A stretch of 64,000 nt of DNA, taken from positions 1 through 64,000 of the forward strand of contig NZ_JAIWKS010000003.1 in assembly GCF_021271205.1 (NCBI RefSeq), written 5' to 3'. Within the stretch, counting starts at the first letter, position 1. Every line of letters starts with the position of its first letter. Below, piece after piece: positions 53,147 to 62,105 of the stretch. This stretch comes from Pseudomonas uvaldensis. GTDB taxonomy: Bacteria; Pseudomonadota; Gammaproteobacteria; Pseudomonadales; Pseudomonadaceae. The notes beneath the pieces were generated by a model that saw only the letters and a program-made list of their open reading frames with translations, did no database searches and had not been told where the DNA came from. The position numbers and the translations under genes are program-made.

Positions 53147-54030
53147 GGAATGTTGTCCCTACGGTTTGTGGAGTAGGGGTAGGTGCAAAAAGTGAACCCG
53201 TTGGAGGGTTCAATAGAATCATGGGGTTACAGGTCTATGTGGTTGTTATGACTATCTTTGGGTTTGGTCGTATTGACAGCGATGTGGTCGTTATGACTCT
53301 TTGGTTTGAAGCGCAGGTTGGGAGTGTGGCGGATGTCTGCTACTGGGTTTCAGCAAAAAAAGATGTTCGTGGACGTCTTTAGATGACGAGCCGGGGTAAG
53401 TTGAATCGACTGATTAATATATTGATTAATAGGCTTAATTTCGGTTTGCATTTTAGCCTGGAATACCAACTGGAATACTGAGAAACCTATTCCTAGCCTG
53501 CCAACAAACAACAGTGACGACTGTAAGTCGACCTGCGCCCAAATCGCGGTCGACCTGGTCGAAGCGTCAGCCTGCTTCGACTGACCTGCGCGAGCTCCTG
53601 ATCCGATCGTCGGCCCGGCTCGACACCGGCGCGGGGCATCGAACTGAAGGCATAGCCCGCCATCAGCTTGCACTGACTTGCCTGAGGTTTTTCACCCTGA
53701 TCAGATGTACCTAAAGGGCTGCTCTCAAGCTAAGCGGGTAGATGGGAAATCGCTTCGCTTCAGGATGCCGAATATAGGGATTGAGCTTTCAGCTTTACGA
53801 CAGTTACGGCTCAAGCTAAGGTGCTGGCATAAGGACATTATCTCCCACCATTTGTCCACGGAAGGTTCTAGGGAGCACGTGGTGCGCCCGCCCATTCCGA
53901 GTTTGTGGCACCCCGAAGCGCGCGCTTGGCAAGGTGCTGTCATTGATCCAACTGGATTGGTCTTTGACGCATCAGTGTCGGTAATGCGGTCATGCTGAAC
54001 ATCAAGAATGCTTAATTGAAGGCGGAAGGT
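53147..54030. other. Gene-poor left border of the defence island
   Basis: About 880 bases without a supported gene. Base composition is lower in GC than the flanking chromosome. It contains an imperfect direct repeat (53236-53264 and 53281-53308, ATGTGGTYGTTATGACT...TTTGG). Short frames such as 53678-53998 have no ribosome-binding site and no recognisable similarity. I saw no tRNA, integrase remnant or clear attachment site. The zorA promoter should lie near its right end. Confidence 0.5.
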
Positions 54031-56223
54031 ATGGATTTTTCGACGTTGTTGCACCTATGGGGTGCAGCAAGCTCTGAGCAGCTGATCGCACCCAAAATGG
54101 TTGTTGGTCTCGTTTTCATTCTTTGCGCTTGGTATTTCGTCCGTTACTTCTGTAGCTCATTCAAGCTTAGCGCCCAGCTGAAACGTTTGACTGTTAGCTT
54201 GCAGAACGTGAAAACTCTCGCCCCACCTCTTCGGCGCTCTGAGCTTGAACGTCTGTTCAGTGGCGGCAGATTGGAGCATTCCTGGCGTGAGTATGCTGAA
54301 ACGCTGCACGATCAGTTCGAGCTCAAGGAGGGCGAACAGGTTCTTGTCCGATCGCGAGCCACTGCCGGTGCTGTACACTTCTTCTCACCGCAAAGTGTGG
54401 TTGATACCCCGCTGGGGACCGAGTTCTATAAGCACCTACCGGGTATCTTGACCGGTATCGGGATCGTCGGAACCTTCTTCGGCCTGATGCTAGGTCTTCA
54501 GCACTTCGACCCAAGCACGCCTGAACAGGTTAACGCCAGCGTCGATAAGCTGTTGAAAGACGTGCTGTTCGCTTTCATCGGCTCCTTCATTTCAATCATG
54601 GCCTCTATCGCCGTCACGCTTACTGAAAAGTGGCGCTTGGGACACTGCTACAAGCTGCTTGAGGCATTCAATGAAACCATCGACGGGCTTTTTGACAGCG
54701 GTGTCGGCGAGGAATACCTGGCCGAGCTGGTGCGGTCAAGTGCTGAAAGCTCGGTGCAAACCCGTCAGTTGAAAGACAGCCTGGTAACCGATTTGCGGGA
54801 AATGTTACAGAACCTGGTTGATACCCAGGTCCGTGAAAGCCTCAAATTGGCAGATACCTTGTCGACGACGTACCGCGACTCTGGGCAGCTGTTGGCCGAT
54901 CAGGTGAGCGGTGCAATCGAGAACAGCCTCAAATCGCCGCTTGAAGCCATCGCGGGTGCCGTGCAGGCCGCCAGTGGCGATCAGTCCGGACAGGTACAGA
55001 ATCTGCTTCAGGATGTTCTGGTTGCCTTCATGAACAAGCTGGAAGGTACGTTCGGCCAGCAGTTCAATGGCCTGCACGAGTTGATGGGCCAGTCGGTTGC
55101 CGCCATGCAGTCGATGCAGCAGGGCTTCTCGACGCTGATCCAGGATATGCGTTCGGCTAGCGAGTCCTCGAATCAAAGCAGTTCGACCATGATTGCCCAG
55201 CTACTGGCCGATATGCAGGCAGGACAAAACGCCATGCAAGCCGGGATGAACGAGATGCTCGCCAATCTTCAGGCTTCGGTTGCCCGTATCGGCAACGAAG
55301 GAGAGGGGGCTGGCGCGCGAATAGCCGAGCAACTGGAGAAGCTGTTCGCTCAAAGCGAGGCTCGCCAACAGGCAATGGCTGAGAATCTCCAGGCTTTTGT
55401 CGAGTCGATCAAGCAGAGCATCGGCCAAGGCCAACAGGAAACCATGGCCAAGATTGCAGGCTCGGTCGAGGTGCTCGGTGAGCAGCTTTCTGCAGTCTTC
55501 AAGCAACTGGAACAGGGCCAGCAGCAGATGGATCAATCCACCCGCGCTGCCCAGGCAGACCTGCATCAAGGTACCCGCGAACTGGTGGGCGGCCTCGACG
55601 AGCAGGTCAAGGCGTTGCTGCAGACGGTTTCCGAGCAACAGAAGTCTGCCCAGGACACCGTCAATGCATTGAGTGCCCAGACTGAGCAGCATCTGCAAAG
55701 TATGCAGCTGGGTGCGGATAAGATGCGGGCGGCGGCTGAGCGGTTTGAAACTGCCGGACAAAGCGTTGCGCGAGCCAGTGAGTCGACTGCGGGGCTGATG
55801 GGTACAGTTCAGGGCGCGGGTACTGAGCTTGCACAGGCTTCGCGTGAGCTGAATACCGTTGTCGCGGACTACCGGAACAATCGTGAAGCGTTAGCGAAAA
55901 CGCTCGCGGTCATTGAAGGGGTAGTTGCCAGTGCGCAAGGGGAAGCCAGCGGTCGCAGCCAGTATCTCCAGGACCTGAAGGTTCAAAGCGAGCGGATGCA
56001 GGCGCTCAATCGCGAAGTGTATGAATACCTCGAAAACATCAGTGGTGTGCTGGGTAACGGCTTCAAGGAATTCGGTGAAGGCATGGATCGGGCGTTGCGA
56101 CAAACCCTGGGTAGCCTCGACACCGAGCTCGACAAAGCAGTCAAGAGCCTCGCAGGCGGTGTGGAAGGGGTGAAGGAAAGTCTTGAAGACTTCGGCGACA
56201 TCATGGAACGCATCAAGCGGTAA
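54031..56223 (+). CDS. zorA: ZorA, MotA-like motor subunit of Zorya type I
   Basis: Zorya is an anti-phage defence system in which ZorA and ZorB form a proton-driven inner-membrane motor that senses infection. 730 residues: hydrophobic helices near residues 22-42, 135-156 and 177-200 (LPGILTGIGIVGTFFGLMLG and FAFIGSFISIMASIAVTL carry the MotA/ExbB signature), then a long helical tail rich in Q, A and E from about 250 to the end, matching the long cytoplasmic ZorA tail. The ATG at 54031 follows GGCGGAAGG. A TTG at 54016 is less likely. First gene of a four-gene operon. Confidence 0.94.
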   Translation: MDFSTLLHLWGAASSEQLIAPKMVVGLVFILCAWYFVRYFCSSFKLSAQLKRLTVSLQNVKTLAPPLRRSELERLFSGGRLEHSWREYAETLHDQFELKEGEQVLVRSRATAGAVHFFSPQSVVDTPLGTEFYKHLPGILTGIGIVGTFFGLMLGLQHFDPSTPEQVNASVDKLLKDVLFAFIGSFISIMASIAVTLTEKWRLGHCYKLLEAFNETIDGLFDSGVGEEYLAELVRSSAESSVQTRQLKDSLVTDLREMLQNLVDTQVRESLKLADTLSTTYRDSGQLLADQVSGAIENSLKSPLEAIAGAVQAASGDQSGQVQNLLQDVLVAFMNKLEGTFGQQFNGLHELMGQSVAAMQSMQQGFSTLIQDMRSASESSNQSSSTMIAQLLADMQAGQNAMQAGMNEMLANLQASVARIGNEGEGAGARIAEQLEKLFAQSEARQQAMAENLQAFVESIKQSIGQGQQETMAKIAGSVEVLGEQLSAVFKQLEQGQQQMDQSTRAAQADLHQGTRELVGGLDEQVKALLQTVSEQQKSAQDTVNALSAQTEQHLQSMQLGADKMRAAAERFETAGQSVARASESTAGLMGTVQGAGTELAQASRELNTVVADYRNNREALAKTLAVIEGVVASAQGEASGRSQYLQDLKVQSERMQALNREVYEYLENISGVLGNGFKEFGEGMDRALRQTLGSLDTELDKAVKSLAGGVEGVKESLEDFGDIMERIKR

Positions 56224-56236
56224 CGGAGGCTAGTCG

Positions 56237-56980
56237 ATGTTTGGTAAGCAAATGCCTTCGGCGGCCCGTTCAAAGGATGAGGGAGAAAAACCGTTCTGGA
56301 TCTCCTTCGCTGATTTGATGACCGCGATGATGATTCTGTTCCTTGTGGTCATGGTGGCGGCTTTGAGCTCTGTGACGCAGCGGATCAACCAGGCGGAGCA
56401 GGGGGAGAAGCAGCGGAGCAAGGACATCAGTCAGATTTGCGAGCACCTGAGCCTCAAGGCGAAGACTGCCAGCAAGACCATCGTCGTGGACTGCAAGGAT
56501 AACCGGATCAGCTTCGGCGATGCTGGCCGCTTCGGGCATAACCAGTACGCGCTGAGCAACGATGGCCAATCGGCACTTCAGGAGGTCGTTCCGATGATTC
56601 TGGATGCGGCCAATAGTGAAGAGGGACGCAAGTGGTTCAAGCAGGTTGTGATTGAGGGTTCGACCGACACCGACGGGTCCTACCTTTATAACTTGCACTT
56701 GTCGCTGCAGCGTTCGGAGTGGGTGATGTGCAGCCTTCTTGATAGTCGCAGCCCGCTACAAGTCGGATTGTCGCCGGAGCACCAGCAGCAGATCAGATCG
56801 ATGTTTCTGGCGGGGGGCGTGTCCTTCAACAATGCAAAGGACACCAAGGAAGAAAGCCGGCGAGTGGAGTTGCGCATGCAGTTCTTTGGCTTGAAGGAGA
56901 AGGAGGGCAGTCTCAAGCCTGATGTGCCGGTGTTCACTAACACTGACGTGGAAAAATGTCAGTTGGCGATGAATCGATGA
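56237..56980 (+). CDS. zorB: ZorB, MotB/OmpA-like stator subunit of Zorya type I
   Basis: 247 residues. One N-terminal transmembrane helix preceded by FWISFADLMTAMMILFLVVM, with the proton-path aspartate at residue 26, then a periplasmic OmpA/MotB-like peptidoglycan-binding domain (VVIEGSTDTDGSYLYNLHLS near 137-156, and SRRVELRMQFF near 208). GGAGG lies eight bases before the ATG. 13 bases separate it from zorA, and its stop overlaps zorC. Confidence 0.94.
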   Translation: MFGKQMPSAARSKDEGEKPFWISFADLMTAMMILFLVVMVAALSSVTQRINQAEQGEKQRSKDISQICEHLSLKAKTASKTIVVDCKDNRISFGDAGRFGHNQYALSNDGQSALQEVVPMILDAANSEEGRKWFKQVVIEGSTDTDGSYLYNLHLSLQRSEWVMCSLLDSRSPLQVGLSPEHQQQIRSMFLAGGVSFNNAKDTKEESRRVELRMQFFGLKEKEGSLKPDVPVFTNTDVEKCQLAMNR

Positions 56981-58605
56981 CCAGCTCGATCGCGAGACTT
57001 TCCGCCGCCATAAGCCAAAGCCTCTCAGCTCATTGCACGGTGCAGGCCCCAGAGCCGTTGGAGTGTTTCCCCCGTCTGGCTGCTGCGGGAGTCGATCTTT
57101 ACGAGCGATTCGAGCGCGCTGAAAAGGCCTTGCCGCCACCCGAAGAAAAGCGCCGTGCTGCGATAAGCAAGTTTCGCAATGTACTGCCACTCAACGCCTC
57201 GGAATGGCGCTTGGTGTTCGCCGGCCTTTCAGACAAGAGTGAGCGAGTCGGGCCGATTCTGGACGATGACCAGCTTTACGCTCGGGTACACGAAGAAGTC
57301 CATCAGCGTATCGAGAAGCGAAGGCTGAGCCGCCGGGATTGGTTGGCCCTGTGCTTCAGCTACTTTGGCTACGATGCCGCTAAGCCTGCGCAGAATGCCA
57401 ATTGGTGCCTGTTGCGCGAAGACGTTCAGCTCGGTTTCGAATGCGTCAGAGACCAGCAGAGGCGTGTGAAGGAATGGGTGCAGATCGTTCAGCAACATCA
57501 GGAGCTCTTTTCCGAACAGGCAGGTGCCACGCTGGGTAACCAGATGTTCAAGGGCGAGATTAGCGACCTTTCGGCATTGCAGACGATTGCGCAGATCCCG
57601 GATAACAGCTGGTTGTGGCGCAGGATTTTTACCGTACTGATTTCTCGAATTTTCATGTTGGATGACGCTGAGTTTTCTCAGCGTTTGGCCGACCTGGTCG
57701 ACATCGGTCGGCAGCACCCGCGATACATGAACGACATTCTGAGTGCATGCCTGTCGCGTTACCACTTGGCAGCTTATCGGGAGAAGCCATCGTCGTTGCT
57801 CAAACAGCTTGCGCTCGACAATTGGGGTAGTCCGCAGATCCGCTCCAGACAAAACAGCTGGCTGCAGTATGTCGACAATGATGTCTGTGCGATGGTTGTG
57901 GCGTGGTTTGCGAAGGAGGATCTGGAGCACTTCTTCAACCTGCTCAAAGGGGAAGCAGAAGTCGATCAATCTCGTCTGCATTATTGGCTGCGTTTTGCCA
58001 ATCAGATGAGTTACACCCGGATTGTCATGGGGTCGGATGCCTGGCATGACAGCGGGCGAGACTTCGTCCACTTCCGAGAGAAGAACAAGGGGCGCCTCAG
58101 CCGACTGGTAGGCGGCCCCGGTCATAACAACGCCGTCATCATGCAGATCGGGAACTACTTTTTCGTGGAGTTCTCCGGTACTGGTAATGCCTGCTATGTG
58201 TATCAAGCAGACAAGTCACCATTCAATCCAGACAAGTTGCAGCTCGAATTGGCGAGTGAGTTGAAGCAGCCTAGCCGTGCACTGGATCGAATGCGCCATT
58301 CGCCTGCACCTAGCCGCCCGGACCGTATAGAGGGCTGGCTCAGCAAGTTCGATTATGCCCTCGAACAATGGGGTATTCGTGTACAGAGTCAGACCGCAGC
58401 GGCAGGCTCAGCTAAACCGCTGCCTCTCGAAGATCAAGTCCGTGACGCTCTCAAGTCGGTCAAGCACAAGGTCTATGATCAGCGCGAGCGCGGCGGTGCA
58501 TTTCAGGTCCAGCTTGATGACCATGACCTTGCCGCCGTAACTGCACTGCAGCGTCTGGGCTTCAGGCCCGTCAATAACCAGCCACTCCGGTTCTGGAGGC
58601 AGTAA
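56977..58605 (+). CDS. zorC: ZorC, EH-signature protein of Zorya type I
   Basis: About 542 residues, no membrane segment. Family feature: the C-terminal half of the EH-signature type, with LRFANQMSYTRIVMG, then GHNNAVIMQIGNYFFVEFSG and YVYQADKSPF. In Zorya type I it binds DNA near the motor together with ZorD. The ATG at 56977 overlaps the zorB stop (ATGA). An in-frame ATG at 56956 with GTGGAA upstream would add seven residues, so the start is not settled. Confidence 0.9.
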   Translation: MTSSIARLSAAISQSLSAHCTVQAPEPLECFPRLAAAGVDLYERFERAEKALPPPEEKRRAAISKFRNVLPLNASEWRLVFAGLSDKSERVGPILDDDQLYARVHEEVHQRIEKRRLSRRDWLALCFSYFGYDAAKPAQNANWCLLREDVQLGFECVRDQQRRVKEWVQIVQQHQELFSEQAGATLGNQMFKGEISDLSALQTIAQIPDNSWLWRRIFTVLISRIFMLDDAEFSQRLADLVDIGRQHPRYMNDILSACLSRYHLAAYREKPSSLLKQLALDNWGSPQIRSRQNSWLQYVDNDVCAMVVAWFAKEDLEHFFNLLKGEAEVDQSRLHYWLRFANQMSYTRIVMGSDAWHDSGRDFVHFREKNKGRLSRLVGGPGHNNAVIMQIGNYFFVEFSGTGNACYVYQADKSPFNPDKLQLELASELKQPSRALDRMRHSPAPSRPDRIEGWLSKFDYALEQWGIRVQSQTAAAGSAKPLPLEDQVRDALKSVKHKVYDQRERGGAFQVQLDDHDLAAVTALQRLGFRPVNNQPLRFWRQ

Positions 58606-61600
58606 TGCTCAAGCGTTTCCTCAAAGGCATTGGCCTGCAGCCGAATTCGGCTGCAGAAAAGACTGAGCCGTTTTTTTCCATTGAGGAGCAGGGTATCTGT
58701 TATCCCCTGAGCTTGGCGGAGAATACCGAGTTCTGGTCGCTGGCCAGTTATCTTGATCAGCTGGAAGAAGAGGAGTTCGTCTCCCAGCTGAGCGATCGCT
58801 GGCTGCTGACGTGGGATGAGCTCTACCGGCTGCTGGATGAGCCCGAGCACTTAACAAGCCTGCCACTTTTGGGGTTGCCGCCGCAGACAGCCCTCATTCC
58901 TCAATTGAGCAGCCAGGGCAGCCTTGCCTCCGACGATTTCAAAGTCTCCATCAGTGGCTGGCGTGATCCGCAGTCCAATGCCAATGTGCAGGTGCAGCGA
59001 ACGGGGGCCATCGTTCAATATCAGGGAGCCACAGAAATTCTGCCTGAGGCGACCTGGAAACTGACCGGTGCGGTACGACAGCTTTATCTGGCACAACAGA
59101 ATGAACCCGGAGAAGTAACCAATCAGATCGGCTGGGCCAGCATCAGAAAACTGGCGCGTAAGGCTGGCGCCGGTATGGATGGTTTCCTGGATAAGACCGT
59201 CGTTATCAAACCCGAGAAGCTGCGGCTCAACCCACGAAAGTCGACGCTAGGCGACACACCGGTTATCGAGTTGCAACCGAGCTTTGAAGGCCAGCCGGCC
59301 AACTGGCTTGAGAGCTTTGACGGTGCCAAGCAGGTTCAGGATCGATACCGGGTAACGGGTGACGATGGCTCGCTGACTCATGTTCTGATTGAGCCTGAAG
59401 TCAAATCGGTACTGGACTACGTGCGTTCGTTGCCCGGACGTCGGGTTGCTGGTGACGATGCCCTTTCATTCGTCCGTAACCCTTACAGCACACTCGGCGA
59501 AAGTGCCGTGCAAGTGCTGGATGCCGAAGCCTATGAAGACGAGCTCGCCGAGGCCGGTATTTTCTTTTATCGCTTCCATCTGGAACCCAAACTGGATGAA
59601 GCGGGCCAGCGTATTGAGCAGGTAACACTTTCGCTCGAACCGATTTCTCCAACCCCGCAAGTGCCTATCGAGATTGAGTTCAAAGCCGCCCATGAATTCG
59701 CGCCGCTTGTGCATGAACTGCAGCTGAAGTTGGCCGCCGGCATGCCTGCGGGCTTCTGGCAGGGCTATGAACTGGAACTCAGCGATTTTGATTTGCGCCA
59801 GTTGGCAGGCATCAATGACCTGCTTAAACGTTGGCAAAACGAAGCGGCCGGTATCGAGTTTGACTCGGTCCTGGACCTTTCCCTCTACGGCGACCGCGTG
59901 ACGGGTATTGGGGAAGCGGAAAGAATTACTTCGCCTTTCCTGGTCAAAGAGGCGACCGAGAACTGGTTGCCGAAGGATGTGGCAGCGCTGGGCATCGATG
60001 CAGAAATCTTGGGGCGGTGGGATCCTTCCGATCGTGCTCAATTTGGAGCGTTTGGGCAGCGGTTGGATGAAGCACGCGCTGCCGGTGATGACACGGTCTG
60101 TTTGCCAGAGTCCGAAACACCACTCTCGATTGCCGCAGCAGAACAACTGTTGGATGCCTGGTCGAAGAAGATTGCACCTGTTGAGACCGGCCAGGTTGAG
60201 CAACGGGAGAAAGTAGCCCGCGCCGTACTGCAAATCGGCCACAATATTGATGAGCCGACCTACGTTCAGGTGCGTCAAGCAGCCTTGCGCGCCGCTTCGG
60301 AGGCAACGCCAGAGTTGCCTAGCTTGCTCAAGCCTGAAGTCGTCCTGCGTGAGCATCAGCTTCAAGGTGTGGCGTGGTTGCAGCATTTGTTCCGCTTGTC
60401 CCCCACGGACGTATCGGGTTGCTTGCTCGCCGATGACATGGGGCTTGGGAAAACGATCCAACTGCTCACCTTCCTGGTCTGGTACTTGGAGCAGTATCCA
60501 AAAGATCAGCCAACACTGATCGTCGCTCCGGTTTCGTTGCTCGATAACTGGGAGCGAGAGCTTCACCGATTCTTCTTTGCTGACGCACTGCCCGTATTGA
60601 AGCTGTATGGCTCAGCCTTGAGTGCGGTGAAGTTCAAGAAAGATGAAATCCCTGCGGACTTGAAAGCCAAAGGCATCAAGAACCTGCTGCGCCCAGGTTG
60701 GATGGGTGATGCCCGAATCGTCCTGACGACATACGAGACATTGCGCGATCAGGAGTTTTCCCTGGCGCGCCAGCAATGGTCCATCGTCGTGTGTGACGAA
60801 GCTCAGAAGCTGAAGAACCCGGCGGCACTGGTGACTCAGGCGATCAAAGCCATTCCCGCACGGTTCCGAGTGGCGTGTACCGGTACGCCGGTCGAGAATA
60901 CCCTGATCGATCTCTGGTGCCTGTTCGACTTCATTCAGCCAGGATTCCTGGGCGGCCTGAACCAGTTCGGTCGCGATTATCAGCGCCCCATCGAAGCCGC
61001 ACTGGAGCGTGATACGGATGCGCTGGAGCGCCTGCGTGGGCTTATCGAACCGCAGACGTTGCGGCGGACCAAACAGGACATCGCCAAGGACCTGCCAGCC
61101 AAAATCGAAGACGCAGCATGCCGTTCACTTGGCATGCATACGCTGCAGCGTAACCTGTATCTGTCCGAAGTATCCGCATACAGCCAGAAGCGGCAGATCG
61201 AAGAGCAGCTCGATCAGAAGACCTCTGGCATGCTGGGGTTACTGCACAAGCTCAAGTTGATTTGTGCCCATCCTTACAGCGTTCAGCCAGACACGCGGTT
61301 GCGCGACAACTCGCCGAAGCTTCAGTGGCTGATGCAGACGCTCGAGTCGATCAAACGGGCCGGCAACGGCGACAAGGTCATCGTCTTTACTGAGTTGCGA
61401 GATATTCAGCGGGAACTACAGCACGCGATTCAGCAGCATTTCGGCTTTCGGGCGACGGTCATCAATGGCGATACCAGTACCAGCAGTCAGAGCGCCAATA
61501 GCCGGCAGAGGCTGATCGAACAATTCCAGGAGCTGCCAGGTTTCGCCGTCATCATCCTGTCCACCATCGCCGTTGGATTCGGGGTGAATGTGCAGGCTGC

Positions 61601-61853
61601 CAACCACGTCATTCACTTCACGCGCTGCTGGAACCCGGCCAAGGAAGATCAGGCGACCGATCGCGCCTATCGGATTGGGCAGCAGAAGGATGTGTATGTG
61701 TACTATCCGACGGTTCGAGATGCGGCGATGCCGACGTTTGAGGCGACGCTGGATGAGCTGCTGAGTAAGCGGCGAGCGTTGGCGCGAGATATGTTGAGTG
61801 GGACCTCGGAGCTGCAGGCTTCTGATTTTGAGGCCGTGCTGAACACGCATTGA
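58605..61853 (+). CDS. zorD: ZorD, SNF2-family helicase/effector of Zorya type I
   Basis: 1082 residues. A long N-terminal region (1-570) of Zorya-specific sequence is followed by a SNF2 ATPase: Walker A DDMGLGKT near 610-617, DEAQ box (VVCDEAQKLKN) near 729, TGTPVENTLIDLW near 764, and helicase C-terminal motifs (VIFTELRDIQRELQHAI, ATDRAYRIGQQKDVYVY near 1018-1034). It is thought to degrade or displace invading DNA when recruited by the motor. The start overlaps the zorC stop by one base (TAATG). With its three partners the operon is complete. Confidence 0.93.
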   Translation: MLKRFLKGIGLQPNSAAEKTEPFFSIEEQGICYPLSLAENTEFWSLASYLDQLEEEEFVSQLSDRWLLTWDELYRLLDEPEHLTSLPLLGLPPQTALIPQLSSQGSLASDDFKVSISGWRDPQSNANVQVQRTGAIVQYQGATEILPEATWKLTGAVRQLYLAQQNEPGEVTNQIGWASIRKLARKAGAGMDGFLDKTVVIKPEKLRLNPRKSTLGDTPVIELQPSFEGQPANWLESFDGAKQVQDRYRVTGDDGSLTHVLIEPEVKSVLDYVRSLPGRRVAGDDALSFVRNPYSTLGESAVQVLDAEAYEDELAEAGIFFYRFHLEPKLDEAGQRIEQVTLSLEPISPTPQVPIEIEFKAAHEFAPLVHELQLKLAAGMPAGFWQGYELELSDFDLRQLAGINDLLKRWQNEAAGIEFDSVLDLSLYGDRVTGIGEAERITSPFLVKEATENWLPKDVAALGIDAEILGRWDPSDRAQFGAFGQRLDEARAAGDDTVCLPESETPLSIAAAEQLLDAWSKKIAPVETGQVEQREKVARAVLQIGHNIDEPTYVQVRQAALRAASEATPELPSLLKPEVVLREHQLQGVAWLQHLFRLSPTDVSGCLLADDMGLGKTIQLLTFLVWYLEQYPKDQPTLIVAPVSLLDNWERELHRFFFADALPVLKLYGSALSAVKFKKDEIPADLKAKGIKNLLRPGWMGDARIVLTTYETLRDQEFSLARQQWSIVVCDEAQKLKNPAALVTQAIKAIPARFRVACTGTPVENTLIDLWCLFDFIQPGFLGGLNQFGRDYQRPIEAALERDTDALERLRGLIEPQTLRRTKQDIAKDLPAKIEDAACRSLGMHTLQRNLYLSEVSAYSQKRQIEEQLDQKTSGMLGLLHKLKLICAHPYSVQPDTRLRDNSPKLQWLMQTLESIKRAGNGDKVIVFTELRDIQRELQHAIQQHFGFRATVINGDTSTSSQSANSRQRLIEQFQELPGFAVIILSTIAVGFGVNVQAANHVIHFTRCWNPAKEDQATDRAYRIGQQKDVYVYYPTVRDAAMPTFEATLDELLSKRRALARDMLSGTSELQASDFEAVLNTH

Positions 61854-62105
61854 TATGTCAACTTTGGGTACAGGCGCGCTCATCTCCGAAACGTGCCAAT
61901 CCGCAAGAACCTGCGATCTAGGGCGGGTGCGTCAGTGGTAACTGAGAGGATTGTTTATCTGTTCGCACGTCAAGTGTTGGCATTGGACGTTCTGAGGATT
62001 AATGTGCGCGGCATCCAGGGCGCCCATTAGCCCTCGGGCTGTGAGATTCAGTCGGCTCGAAAGGTAAACTCACCCTTTTGCCTGTGTATTCCAAGGAATT
62101 ATTGA
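61854..62105. other. Intergenic gap between zorD and hsdM
   Basis: About 250 bases with no gene. It should hold the hsdM promoter. A short AGCCC/GGGCT repeat occurs near 62028 without a T run, so I do not call a terminator. Confidence 0.4.

Noticed and set aside
53678..53998. 106-codon open frame before zorA
   Set aside because: No ribosome-binding site, no recognisable family, and low-quality codon use; treated as non-coding border.
53147..54030. Possible tRNA attachment site or integrase for the defence island
   Set aside because: No tRNA-like cloverleaf or recombinase sequence was seen in the gap or its flanks.
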